From the NCBI RefSeq assembly GCF_958450345.1, contig NC_088783.1, forward strand, positions 97,955,302 to 98,019,301: a stretch of 64,000 nucleotides of DNA, written 5' to 3'. Positions within the stretch are counted from its first letter, which is position 1. Every line of letters starts with the position of its first letter. Made by a program: the position numbers and the translations under genes. The notes under the pieces are model-generated. The model saw only the letters and a program-made list of their open reading frames with translations. It had not been told where the DNA came from and made no database searches. This document shows, piece after piece, positions 32,401 through 41,159 of this stretch. This DNA comes from Calliphora vicina (taxonomy: Eukaryota; Arthropoda; Insecta; Diptera; Calliphoridae).

Positions 32401-34892
32401 GTAAAATATTTCGTATTATTTTTATTTTATCCTGTAAGGATCAAAAGATGTCAAAAATATCCTTTCAAATTTTTATCCTTGAATATCTTTTTAGATTTCC
32501 AATAATTTTTTTTTAAAAAAATAGTGAATTAAAGATCCTAATATTGAATACCACATGCCAAAATTTCATCCTTCTAACTTAACTTAAATTTGATTTTTTA
32601 TATTTTATTTTAATATTTCATTCGAAAAAAATATAACAAAATCCGTTGTGAAAAGCAACGAAGAAGACTTTTTAATAAACAAGTAAAATGGTATGGTCGG
32701 ACTACCCGGTGTAGGGTAAGCCCGATTATAAAGAGTTTTCTTTTGATATGAAACTTATTTGTGTTGAATCTTATTTGAATACACACATGTTCGGTAGTGG
32801 GCCTTATATGGGAACTATGACTAATTATGGACCAATCGTCATAAAATTTGGTGGGATGAATTGCGAATATATGAAACATATTTGTGTTGAATTTTTTTTG
32901 GATACTGACATATTTCAGAGATTTATATATATTAATGACATTTTCGAGAATGTTGCTTATATGGCAGCTATGGAATATTGTTGACCGATCGTCACGAAAT
33001 TTGGTCGTGAGAGTTCGGCTTACATAAAACTTAATTGTGCTGAATTTGGTTTGAATATGTTTATAATTAAGATATTTATGAGAGCTTAACTATTTTCAAA
33101 TAGGCCAATTGTATGGGGGCTAGGATAAATAATGGGCTGATTCTAACCAATAGCCTTTGTCCTTGGGGCAATATAAAGGTTTGTCCAAATTTTGTCGAAT
33201 TATCTTTAAACCTGCGACCTGTAGTTTGATTACAAGGTTTACATGGATGGACGGACAGACGTACGGACATCGCTTAGTCGACTCAGAAAGAAACTTTAAG
33301 GTGGGTGTTGGGACAATATTTTTGTATGTTGCAAACAACAGCCCTAACCTATTATACCTCCCCCACTATGGTGGTGTAGTTTATAAACATGCACTTTTCT
33401 TAATAAAACTTTTTTGTATACTAATAACTTTTTTTTATATTATACTTTGATCTTTATATACTATATAAAGGATAAAATTTTGACATTTAGTATAGAATAT
33501 ATAACGCACTATTTTTTTAAAAGGAATTTATTGGCAATCTTAAAGGATATTAAAGGATAAACATTTTAAAGGACAGTTTTGACATCTTTTGATCCTTACA
33601 GGACAAAATAAAGATAATACAAAATATTTTACAACTCTTCTTGTTCTTTTGACATACCTACAATTTGTCATTGTTGGAATAGCAGGAGTATTTTTAAATA
33701 TTTTTTGAAAAATGTACTTCTTTGAAACTTTGAAGTCCTTAAAAAAGGACACAGGATCACGAAATGAAAAACTGAAAACACAGTTTTTCTCCATTAAATT
33801 TATAGTTTCAGACGTATATCATCCGGTTTGTGTCTAACGAATGTTTTCTATATTTGTCGGACGGTGTTATATGTGAGATAATATGCGCATAAATATGCAT
33901 TTTGAAATAAAATATAACAAAGTCGATGCAGCATGATAGATTACTTATGTTATTTTTTTTATTTATATTATTTTTGTTTTTCGTTTTTCATTATTGATAT
34001 AAAGATAAAGTTAAAAAAAATATTTTCTTTCAGGCCAGTTTCGATTTTTTAATAAAATTGAACATTTGAATATTATTATCTTTTCAAGTATGGCTGGTAC
34101 TGGGGTCCACTATCAAGTGAGGCAGCAGAAAAAGTTTTGTCTAATGAACCAGATGGAAGTTTTATAGTACGCGATAGCTCCGATGATCATTACATATTTT
34201 CTCTCAGTTTCAAACTAAACAATTGCGTTCGACATGTTCGGATTGAACAAGACCAAGGTTTGTGTTATCTAATTAAATATAAAACTGATAAGATTTGTTA
34301 AGTTAATTTAAAATGCGTATTTTCTTTTATGAAAGGCACATTTTCATTTGGGTCGTATGCTAAATTCAAGTCGCAAACAATAACCGAATTTATTGAAAAA
34401 GCTGTAGAACACTCGCGAAGTGGCAGGTAAGTTACAAAATCTAAACCAAACATATTCCATTCCCATACTACATAATTTTGTTTTCAGATATTTATTTTTT
34501 TTACATCGAAGGCCAGAACATGGACCAATGCGTGTGCAGTTGACAAATCCGGTATCTAGATTTAAACACGTGCAAAGTTTACAGCACATGTGCAGGTATA
34601 TTATATATTTAAACATTCGTATATCTGTAGAGATTATAATGTGTTTTGCTTTCAGATTTGTAATATTAAAAGCCGTAGTAAGAAAGGATTTAATACAAAC
34701 ATTGCCATTGCCAAGAAGACTTTTAGACTATCTTAATTATAAGCATTGTTATTCGGAACAAGTTGAAAGTGATAGTTCAAATTCTCAGGTAAGCTTTTAT
34801 ATTAAATGTTTCATATATAATGTATAATATTCATATTATATATAATATTTGTTTTCTCTCCTTTTTAGATTTCAGGAGAAGGCTCTTTGTAG
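26297..34892 (+). CDS. SOCS6/7-type suppressor of cytokine signalling (six 3' exons; 5' part not found)
   Basis: The protein joins an SH2 domain to a SOCS box. SOCS proteins bind phosphotyrosine through SH2 and recruit Elongin B/C and Cullin 5 through the SOCS box, so bound signalling proteins are ubiquitinated; they act in the cytoplasm. Exons: 26297-26409, 34089-34257, 34336-34426, 34488-34595, 34656-34788, 34869-34892. All introns are GT-AG and the reading phase is consistent throughout. SH2 begins at GWYWGP (exon 2) and has the phosphotyrosine-binding arginine in GSFIVRDSSD. The SOCS box has SLQHMCR/FVI (BC-box, split by an intron) and LPLPRRLLDYL (Cul5 box). It resembles vertebrate SOCS6/7 and the fly Socs16D/Socs44A group more than SOCS5/Socs36E; I cannot say which fly gene. 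The N-terminal exons are missing. Confidence 0.92.
26964..27705. mobile_element. Complete TIR element with tRNA-like core
   Basis: The ends AGTACTGCGATTCACTAAC and, inverted, GTAGTGCGATTCACTAAC are flanked on both sides by AGACC (26959-26963 and 27706-27710), which looks like a 5-bp target duplication. The element is 742 bp and has no ORF. Its interior is the same as in the rearranged copy at 3830-4827. Confidence 0.75.
27447..27515 (-). ncRNA. tRNA-like segment within the intronic TIR element
   Basis: The minus strand shows the same A-box-like TGGTGTAGTGAGTACAACG and B-box-like GGTTCGACACTTGGC as at 4204-4280. The surrounding TIR element may have captured a tRNA-derived SINE or tRNA relic. 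Confidence 0.5.
28740..29450 (+). pseudogene. Tc1-like transposase, broken
   Basis: Pieces in order are an HTH region (AKELATRLEVIVHPRTIQRT near 28746), the first catalytic region (EFWKRVLFTDELMYNIFGSD near 28904), VWGTVAASGVGKLVFIEDN near 29056, the second-acid region (FQQDNDQKH near 29195) and the third (SPDLNVIEHVW near 29262). Stops at 28828 and 29183 and frame changes at about 28855, 28960 and 29235 disable it. The intended function is cut-and-paste transposition at TA. Confidence 0.82.
29682..29779. mobile_element. SINE-like or short interspersed insertion
   Basis: It starts with a TTG repeat (TTGTTGTTGTTGTAGCAGCA) and includes TTGGCCGAGTGAACTCGGGT and GTAGAACCGGCTGTCGTGG. It is less AT-rich than its host. 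The Tc1 right-end sequence TGTAGACTTTTG before it and TGTAGACTTCTG after it look like a duplicated target. I believe related sequences are common in flies, but I cannot name the family. Confidence 0.55.
30128..31776 (-). mobile_element. Near-intact Tc1-like transposon with IR/DR ends
   Basis: The terminal repeats begin CACATCTGCTCAAAATAATA, match perfectly over 28 bp and are flanked by TA on both sides (30126-30127, 31777-31778). A second copy of the core (GCTCATAATAATAGATACA near 30331; its inverse near 31553-31573) lies about 200 bp inside each end. Four sites arranged this way form the IR/DR structure in which transposase binds an outer and an inner repeat at each end. Confidence 0.9.
30424..31401 (-). 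CDS. Tc1-like transposase (DD34E), nearly full length
   Basis: The protein of 325 codons has an N-terminal paired-like double helix-turn-helix (RNQGKSLREIAKSIGRSL, then SPETDRRIVLMVKKDPF) separated by a GRPKK motif, and a DDE domain. The catalytic acids are visible: ILWSDETKINL, then FQQDNDPKHSS, then SPDLNPIENLW, with exactly 34 residues between the second Asp and the Glu. The annotated start is the ATG at 31399-31401. Upstream, an ATG at 31427-31429 opens a frame MGRNHHCTEDE typical of Tc1 N-termini, but it is out of frame by one base because the A run (minus strand, 31386-31393) has eight As. So the present start probably lacks the first residues. All catalytic residues are present. Confidence 0.88.
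   Translation of the reverse strand: MRKKIVQTMRNQGKSLREIAKSIGRSLHFVQNALSKKQKRETRGRPKKTSPETDRRIVLMVKKDPFISSKAISAELCNEISPQTVRRRLLQAKLPGRIARKVPLMRQKNIKTRLEFAKEHLQWSGCEGEKKWRNILWSDETKINLFGNDCQRNVRRPKGKEFHVKFTKKTVKHGGGNIMVWGCFSWNGVGPIFRIENTMNASGYRDILENVMLPYASENMPLIWTFQQDNDPKHSSRLVKNWFLENNVPVLSWPSQSPDLNPIENLWSELKIRLSKEVFKNKDDLWEKTQKIWYEIPLEKCQNLISSMPRRVEKVLQNKGGYTGY
32190..33850. mobile_element. Element with long (about 300-bp) terminal inverted repeats
   Basis: The left arm, about 32190-32475 (for example TTTCATTTCGTGATCCTGT and GTAAGGATCAAAAGATGTC), is inverted at about 33545-33850 with the same order of motifs and scattered differences. The 1.07-kb spacer includes a separate degenerate tandem repeat. 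The open frame at 33540-33794 is inside the right arm and is not supported as a gene, since the left arm does not keep it open. Confidence 0.8.
32690..33375 (+). repeat. Degenerate tandem dipteran repeat
   Basis: The sequence between the long arms repeats variants of GACCGATCGTCACGAAATTTGG and TTTGTGTTGAAT at loose intervals, then a GGATGGACGGACAGACGTAC block and ACTTTAAGGTGGGTGTTGGG. The last block is shared with 8620-8640. No ORF is credible. Confidence 0.55.
34089..34257 (+). CDS. SOCS gene, SH2 exon 1
   Basis: Acceptor TTTTCAAG ending at 34088; donor GTTTGT at 34258. It encodes YGWYWGPLSSEAAEKVL and the phosphate-binding block GSFIVRDSSDDHYIFSL. It ends after the first base of a glycine codon. 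Confidence 0.93.
34336..34426 (+). CDS. SOCS gene, SH2 exon 2
   Basis: Acceptor AAAG ending at 34335; donor GTAAGT at 34427. It encodes GTFSFGSYAKFKSQTITEF and FIEKAVEHSRSG, the second half of the SH2 core. It ends in phase 2 within an arginine codon. Confidence 0.93.
34488..34595 (+). CDS. SOCS gene, SH2 end and start of SOCS box
   Basis: Acceptor TTTTCAG ending at 34487; donor GTATAT at 34596. It encodes YLFFLHRRPEHGPMRVQLT, then VSRFKHVQSLQHMC, which opens the BC-box. Confidence 0.92.
34656..34788 (+). CDS. SOCS gene, SOCS box exon
   Basis: Acceptor CTTTCAG ending at 34655; donor GTAAGC at 34789. It encodes FVILKAVVRKDLIQTLPLP and RRLLDYLNYKHCYSEQ, which complete the Elongin-binding and Cul5-binding parts of the SOCS box. 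Confidence 0.92.
34869..34892 (+). CDS. SOCS gene, terminal exon (coding part)
   Basis: Acceptor CCTTTTTAG ending at 34868. It encodes ISGEGSL and then TAG at 34890-34892. It is a very short tail exon. If the preceding intron were retained, the protein would end 13 residues after Gln (QVSFYIKCFIYNV). Confidence 0.8.
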   Translation: MSGEGSL

Positions 34893-36534
34893 GCTTGTTC
34901 GACATTATTGTTTTAAATGTTATCGATTTATTTTAAATATAGGAGTAGTTACCATATTATACACGATAGTTAGAATTACAGTGCATAACAATTAACCGAT
35001 TGTCTCTTAGTATTTGATTATGTTAATAATGAAATTATTGCTGCTCACAAAGTATTTGTACTCGGTGCTATAATATAAGATATGTAAAATTTAAACGTAA
35101 TATGAATAATACTAGTAGTAATTACAGAATTTTGACTGAATTGCAAATAAAACATAAAAATACATCTATATTTGAATACAGTATTTAAGTTAAGCAATTA
35201 AAACGAAAACAACAGAAAAACAAAAAAAATGTAACTGAAACAATTTTTATATATTTCGAAAATATTTAATAAGTTTACCCATATTGAACAATTTGTGGAT
35301 TTAAAAATGTCAAATGTATTACCCCAATTCTCTATCACTACTAACGCATAAACATATTAAATGTTTCTTCGATCAAAACATTTCTCCGATATGAATTTTA
35401 ACTATGTTAGCTTAAAATTAAAAGCATGTTCACTTATCAGTTATAAGTATTATCAACAAATAATTGTCCAAGGTATTTTTTATAACTTCTGGCGTACAAA
35501 ACAAAATACTATTCTGTTTTTGTTTATATTAAGTTTGTTATTGGATGTAACAAAACAAGGTTATTGTATAATTAGACCCAATAGCCATACAAATTGAGAA
35601 AATTAACTCTTTAAAAGTTTACTTAATCAATTTAATAAACTAGAAATAGTTTAAGTATAAATGAATAATTACTGAAGAGGTTTCCCTTACATAATTTTTG
35701 GTACAGCTTGTAAATTCGGCCTATATACACACCGTTACAAAAGTTACATTTGGTATGTCGATCGTATGTATACTTTTGTAACGGTGTGTATATACATTAG
35801 AGTTCGTTTGTGACCAGGCCACTTCATTTGTTTTACGGGTATCATCATTTTTTAAAACGCTTTTCATCGTGCATATTTAAATGAGATTTGCGTCCTCAGT
35901 TGTGGGTTTTTGGAACTATTTTTTATGGATTCAAAAAACATAAATTGTATTAATTTTTGATGCAGAATCGACTGGTGAAATCAAATTTGCAATATATTCA
36001 ACCGTTTTTGTTCTACAGAAAATGGGCTAAAAATCTGCGTTTAGGTGTTTTGAACCACAAAAAACCTTAAAAAAATGATGATACCCGCAAATCAAATTTT
36101 TTAAATTAACTCTAATATACATGAATGCCAAATTATTTTTTTTGTTCATTCGGATGAGTACTTGTTAGCTCAGTTAAACCTGAAACAAATTTATTCGGAC
36201 TTTAAACGTATTGTGGATCTAAGCTTCGAGTTAAAACCCATTTTGGTGTAATTTAATTTCTTCAACATAGTTTGTGTTTTGAAATTGTAATACAATGCAA
36301 GGAATTTGATCCATTATCGTCTCCATTTGAAAATTGTTTAATGTTTTCGCCACATTTTTCATACAAGTTGAAGAATGAGAGATAAAATAAAGGACGGTTT
36401 AATTAGTGAAGATTATGAAAAAATAATACGGCAAATTAAACTAATTGAGCAATTGCGACAAAGATTACCATATGAAAACTCTTCGTAAAATCAATTTTTT
36501 ATCCCTTGATAATACACTTAAAATAGTAAAACCA
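34893..36534. other. SOCS 3' UTR and intergenic DNA
   Basis: The first 260 bp is probably SOCS 3' UTR. The rest is AT-rich. An inverted repeat at about 35726-35792 has arms ATACACACCGTTACAAAAGT. The frame at 35361-35597 has no domain. Confidence 0.45.
35146..35151 (+). terminator. Candidate polyadenylation signal of the SOCS gene
   Basis: AATAAA lies about 255 bp after the stop codon, followed by A-rich DNA. It is the first canonical signal downstream of the stop. Confidence 0.5.
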
Positions 36535-36536
36535 AA

Positions 36537-36734
36537 AAAATATATTAAAGGTATTTATTTAAAAAAAATGGAAAATTACACTCTGATTTTTTTACACTTT
36601 TAAAAAACAAAAACAAGATAAAAAATCAAAAAAAAATTTATTTTTTTGTGGAATTTTGTTCATGTTTTTGTCGTGTAAAAAAATCAGAGTGTAATTTTCC
36701 ATTTTTTTTAAATAAATACCTTTAATATATTTAA
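36537..36734. repeat. Inverted repeat of about 198 bp
   Basis: The left arm ATATATTAAAGGTATTTATT continues through GGAAAATTACACTCTGATTT to TTTACAC near 36597; the right arm from about 36675 mirrors it. Arms are about 58 bp with an A-rich spacer, consistent with a small MITE. Confidence 0.65.
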
Positions 36735-37500
36735 TATATTTTGATTGTGTCATATTTCCTTATTATGTCATATTGATAGTGAAAAATTAAACTGCTAATG
36801 AAATTACGAATCTTAAGGCAAATGGACAAATATAGAACCAACAATGTCCATTTTCTGACATGGTTTATTTTATTTATTTATTTATTTTATTCATTCAAGT
36901 AATACAAAGCCTTCAAGGCCAAAATTACATATTACTTAGCAATAATACCTAAGCATAGGAAAAAATTAACAAGGTGTTAAATATAAATAATACAAATAAC
37001 TTATTAATCTGAATTTTCTTATATAAAACGGTTCCCCAACCGTAATGTAAAAATTAAAAAGAATTTGAAAAAAGTAACAATAATTAAAGAAAAAAAACAA
37101 ACAAAAGGCCCAAATCAATAGCAGCACTGAAAATTTTATCTAGTATTTAACTTTTTAGTACGTCTTTTAAGTAATGCAGAGGTTGAACGACTTTTTACTA
37201 TAATGAAAATTGTAAAGTTAAATAATGTTTAATGCGTTATTGAATATTAGATTATCATTAAAAAAATACATAAATATTATTTATTGTATTTTATTGAAAT
37301 TTATGCAAATTCTAGTTCTGATTCTTCCGATTATGATAAAACCGTGTACCGTTTTAATTTTATTTACTTTTATTAATGTTATGAACATATTTTGTAAATT
37401 TTTATTTAAAAATTGTAAAAAAATTGAAATTCTTAATTTATAATATTTTTACATTTTTTTTGTTTTTTTTTTAAAGCGGTTTAGCTTTTTCTGGCCTTTT
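36735..37500. other. Non-coding interval with a LINE-like 3' tail
   Basis: At about 36862-36960 a TTTATTTATTTATTTTATTC run followed by ACAAAGCCTTCAAGGCC looks like the reversed 3' tail of a LINE. The open frame at 37225-37443 is an AT-rich chance frame. Confidence 0.35.
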
Positions 37501-37506
37501 TTGAAG

Positions 37507-37746
37507 TCAATATAGCTCCTTTTTTGCCAGCTCCTGGCAACACTGCTTGTAAGGATACCATAGGTCCATATGGACTATATCGTTTAGCTTCATAGGGCTG
37601 TTTGAATTGTTAATATATTTTATAATTTCCTTTTGCATGTTGGGGTAATAACATGTATTTTTTAAATTATTGAATACCTCATTTATTCTAAGGTGCTCAG
37701 TTTCAATCCTCATAAGTATGATTTCTTTGTCCGTAATGTCGTCCAA
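37507..37746 (-). pseudogene. Element 1 integrase zinc-binding region, fragment
   Basis: The segment with HLRINEVFNNLKNTCYYPNM corresponds to the HHCC-type N-terminal domain of gypsy integrases, which stabilises the enzyme on the LTR ends. Catalytic core and C-terminus are missing. Confidence 0.6.
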
Positions 37747-38440
37747 TCAAAAAAAATCCAATCAAAAAAAATCTTAAAATTTTTAGATTCTTGTTATTTG
37801 CAAAATACATTCTATAATAATCCTGAAATATCAAAAAAAGTCTGTCATTCGCACAAAAAATTGCAACAAGTCTCTTTTCTGGGAGACACTCTCGAATTGT
37901 ATTCTTTAAGTCAATTTTCTTTGTTACCATTATAATTTTTCTTATTTTATTTCTATAAATAATTTTTAATTTCCTTGATTCCCTAGTTGCGTAATCCAGA
38001 ATAATCTGCTTCTTGAACAAATTAACGGGTTTCTCCGTAATTGATATAAAATTTGTATCATCAGTATCTGCACTGTGAATCGTTTCCATATCATTACTAG
38101 CATTGGCCTCATCGGAGTTAAACAATTCGTTAAGGTTAATAAAAAGAGTTGACTCCGCAACAGCTTCACTCGGTGTCGCATTTCTCTTATGGTCATATGT
38201 CATTCTACTTAAACTATCTGCCACTATATTTTCTTTGCCTTTTATATACTCGACTAGAAAATCGAAATCACTTAATTTTATCTTCCAACGTTGTAATTTC
38301 GAATTTGGTCCCTTCAGATTATTTAGGCAAACGGGTGGTCTGTGATCAGTTCTAATTGTAAACCTACGGCCATATAAATACGGACGAAAATATTTCGTTG
38401 CCCAAACTAACAAGGAGTTCTCATTCGATTGTGCTACATC
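37703..38440 (-). pseudogene. Element 1 RNase H region and connection to integrase
   Basis: Reads LVWATKYFRPYLYGRRFTIR, TDHRPPVCLNNL and then FLVEYIKGKENIVADSLSRM, the typical end of the gypsy RNase H domain. After that comes a spacer with EIATRLKI-like remains and a short tandem duplication near 37742-37772 (ATCAAAAAAAATCC repeated). The upstream half of RNase H lies in another frame around 38440-38580. Confidence 0.75.
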
Positions 38441-38713
38441 GTTGCTCGTGACCGTTCAGGGAGCGATTTGCGTAAGCAATGGGCTTATTATTTTGCGTGA
38501 GCACTGCACCTAGTGCAAAATTGCTCCCATCGGTTGTTAATGTCTTAAGTTTATCAAATGCTTCTACGTATTCTGGGTCGTTTATATTTATTCTGGAGTT
38601 CTTTTTTAAATATATTATGAGGTGATGAGCTATTTTGGAACAGTCTTTGATAAATCACCTGTAGTACACAATTATTCCCAGGAATGTTTTAATTTGCTTT
38701 GGCTTTTGGGTCA

Positions 38714-39480
38714 TTAATGGCTTCGATTTGTTTTACACTTATCCGGTTGAATTCTAAGGTTAGTATTCTTTAAACATTTTAGGAACTTATCTAACGATTC
38801 CTTATGTTCTTCTATACTTGTAGAAAAAACAAGGATATTGTATGGACTATTTGATTCCCTGATAATGCCATCTTTAAGCATTTCTTGGATTTGTCGATCT
38901 ACTTCTATTCTATGAACCTCTGGGTAACGGTACATTTTAGAATATATTGTAATGTTATATTTGGTATTCATTTTATGTTTTATGTCATTCGTAAACGGTA
39001 GTTTTTCTTCTGATTGGTGAAACACCACCTTGTATTTTAGTAGGGTTGGTCTTAATTTAGATATCTCTTGCTCATGCAAGTGACTGGTTCTAATAAAGGT
39101 AAGAAAGTTGTCCCTAGCTATTTCGTTGTTCCCTACGTCAATAAAATGTTCCTTATATGAAATGTTATAATTAAATTCGTAGTCAACCATGTATAACGGC
39201 AATGTCACGTTCCTAGTGATAAGCCGCCGATTCGGGTAGTAAATTACAGCACATAATTTTTGCATAATATTGTTACCTATTAGCCCATCGTAACCATTAT
39301 CCAATTTACATTCTAAAAATTCGCCAACAAAATTTCTGTTTCAAATTCCTTAGAGTGTTTCATTAAAAATATTTTTCCTAGGGCTCTAGCATATACAGAT
39401 ACTTTTTCTTTCCATTTTGGAAAACATACTACCTTATTTACAATAGTAAATTCCGCACCGGTATCAATAAAGTATAATTT
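38714..39480 (-). pseudogene. Element 1 protease and RT, internally deleted
   Basis: The frame starts with NGYDGLIGNNIMQKLCAV, the flap and C-terminal part of the retropepsin; the active-site region lies just upstream in a broken frame near 39440-39460 (FIDTGAEFTIVN-like). It continues to YPEVHRIEVDRQIQEMLKDG and IIRESNSPYN, the opening of a 297/17.6-type RT, and then jumps directly to the region after YMDD (LVFSTSIEEHKESLDKFL). The fingers and palm including the YMDD box are deleted, so it is inactive. Confidence 0.78.
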
Positions 39481-39499
39481 TCTAATTGGTGTTTCTATA

Positions 39500-40420
39500 C
39501 TATATAGGGAAGTTGTTTAAGGCTTCTTTTGAAAAATTCACATTGGAAGAGCCGACTTCCATAGGAACTACACTTTCGGTCCTGTTAGTATTTCTGCTTT
39601 GTCCAGATCTGTTGTATCTTCCAGATTGGTCATTATTGTACCTACGAAGGTTTCTTGATTGATTATTGTTTATATCTCTAGATGGATCATTGTTGTACCT
39701 ACGGAAATTTCCTGATTGATTATTATTGGAAGAATTTCGAGGTTGACCATTGGAAACCAAACCTTCGAAATTCCTACCTTGGGCCTTTTCGGAAATGCAT
39801 CACTGCGCTGCATCTGATGCGCAGTACATTCTAAAATGCAAAAGTTGCCAACACTGCAAATGTCTTGAGTTCTAAAAAGCAACAGTGAAACAGATGATGC
39901 GCAAAAACCCATCAAACACGCATCGCCAAAATGGCTGATGCATTGTCTGCGCATCAGCTGATCTGCATCAAAACTAATTACAGATGCATCAAATGCAGCG
40001 CAGTGATGCATTTCCGAAAAGGCCCCTTGTCTGAATCTAGTGTCATTTCCTATGTAATTTCTTCGTTGTTATCATTACTGCCTACTATTAAAAAAGTAAC
40101 GTTACTGTCCTTAAAAATTCTCTTCCAAGCATTATTGCCTCTACTTTGGCTATTATACCTATATATCTGACTATCACCAGATACCGTATAGTTCTGGTGT
40201 CTGTCTTCTAAGATTATCTTAAATGCCTCGTCCAACGTGTTCCGGTTTCTCGCAAAAATCATTGTTTTTGTTGGTTCTGGTAGGTGTTCTTTGAACACGT
40301 GTAGAGATTCTGTTTATTTCTTCGGTTGTAAAACCTTCATCCTGATGCGTCAGTCCTCTATTATATAGTCTGTTCCTTAATTTATTTATGTCATAATCAC
40401 CCCTATCGCGAATCAATATT
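39500..40420 (-). pseudogene. Element 1 gag, split by two MITEs
   Basis: A gag helix-rich piece with FKEHLPEPTKTMIFARNRNT and LDEAFKIILEDRHQNY (about 40150-40300) is followed by an Asn/Arg/Gly-rich nucleocapsid tail (RRYNNDQSGRYNRSGQSRN, about 39560-39780). No CCHC knuckle is seen; RNA binding is probably through the RG/NR-rich tail. MITEs at 39782-40024 and 40397-40656 break the frame. Confidence 0.7.
39782..40024. mobile_element. GGCC-TIR MITE, copy in element 1 gag
   Basis: The ends GGCCTTTTCGGAAATGC match as inverted repeats over about 38 bp. The flanks are CCTTG on both sides (39777-39781 and 40025-40029), a 5-bp target duplication. It is 243 bp, rich in TGATGC/GCATCA motifs, and non-coding. 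Confidence 0.88.
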
Positions 40421-40656
40421 TAACATGAAGTATGTTCCCATTTTCCATTTTTCGTTCATAAACTTTATTCACGTGAAAAAATTCCCCATGTGAAATTTTT
40501 AGATGAAATTTTGTAAACAATAAACAGCTGCTACGAACAAAATAAACTATTGTGAATGAAAAGTTTAGGGGAATATCACGATAGCAATTTTCCCTTCGAG
40601 GGAAATGAATATTTCATGGGAACATAAATTTCACATGCTTTTCACGATAGGGGTGA
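40397..40656. mobile_element. TCACCCCTATCG-TIR MITE
   Basis: The left end TCACCCCTATCGCGAA and the inverted right end TCACCCCTATCGTGAA bound 260 bp, flanked by ATAA on both sides (40393-40396, 40657-40660). GAAC/GTTCCC motifs repeat subterminally. Non-coding. Confidence 0.78.
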
Positions 40657-40683
40657 ATAATATTTTTCAATAGTGGAGCTTAT

Positions 40684-40896
40684 TGTAATTGAAACGTCCG
40701 CTTTGAGGAATATAAAATACTGACTTTATTTATTCTTTAATTCTTAAAGCTACCGTTCTTACTTAAATATAATAGAGTGTAATGTATATACCTTATACAC
40801 CGTGTGAATTACCTTGATCAGCATTTTTTAACGTGAGAACACAAAATTGCTGACCAAGTGATATTCAATGATAGTACATATAATATACACGCTACA
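40684..40896 (-). repeat. Element 2 3' LTR
   Basis: On the minus strand it starts TGTAGCGTGTATATTATA and ends CGTTTCAATTACA (TG...CA). Directly before it lies a purine run AAAAGGGAGG (40897-40906), a proper polypurine tract. It includes an AATAAATAAAGTCAGT stretch that may hold the poly(A) signal. Confidence 0.82.
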
Positions 40897-40908
40897 CCTC
40901 CCTTTTAC
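40897..40908 (-). other. Polypurine tract of element 2
   Basis: GTAAAAGGGAGG on the minus strand abuts the TG of the 3' LTR, the site where plus-strand synthesis is primed. Confidence 0.7.
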
Positions 40909-41159
40909 AAGGAATGAATTTATTTATTTAAATTTATTCTAAATATTGGTTATATATATTATTATAAATATTTATTATATATAGTTGTAATATATTTTTA
41001 TTTATATACTTAAATTTATTCTAAATACTTTATTTTTTTTATATTATTATAAATATTTATATCTTAACTTATTTTTTGGGGACCCCTAATCTATGTTAAC
41101 ATAAAATTTAAAAAAAAAAAAATTAATATGTATGTTTAAAAGAAAAAGTATATTCCCTT

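Larger units (their letters stand above)
26410..34088 (+). other. Large SOCS intron filled with transposons
   Basis: This 7.7-kb intron separates the pre-SH2 exon from the SH2 exons; the four later introns are 60-80 bp. It contains the elements at 26964-27705, 28451-29804, 30128-31776 and about 32190-33850. The remaining intervals (26410-26963, 27706-28450, 29805-30127, 31777-32189, 33851-34088) are AT-rich and non-coding. A CAATAAACCA-type inverted pair lies near 28216 and 31870, and a GATTTCGGGATTGGCATCAC repeat end near 28044. Confidence 0.8.
37501..40683 (-). mobile_element. Ty3/gypsy LTR retrotransposon, 297/17.6-like, truncated (element 1)
   Basis: On the minus strand it carries, in order, gag, protease, RT (with a large internal loss), RNase H and the integrase zinc-finger. 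The 3' part (rest of integrase and 3' LTR) is absent at the low-coordinate end. At the high-coordinate end it meets the LTR of element 2. Two MITEs interrupt gag (39782-40024 and 40397-40656). Its 5' end may be the LTR/primer site at 48378-48530. Confidence 0.8.

Noticed and set aside
33540..33794. 84-codon minus-strand ORF in the long inverted repeat
   Set aside because: The opposite arm has the same sequence without an open frame, so it is not conserved as protein.
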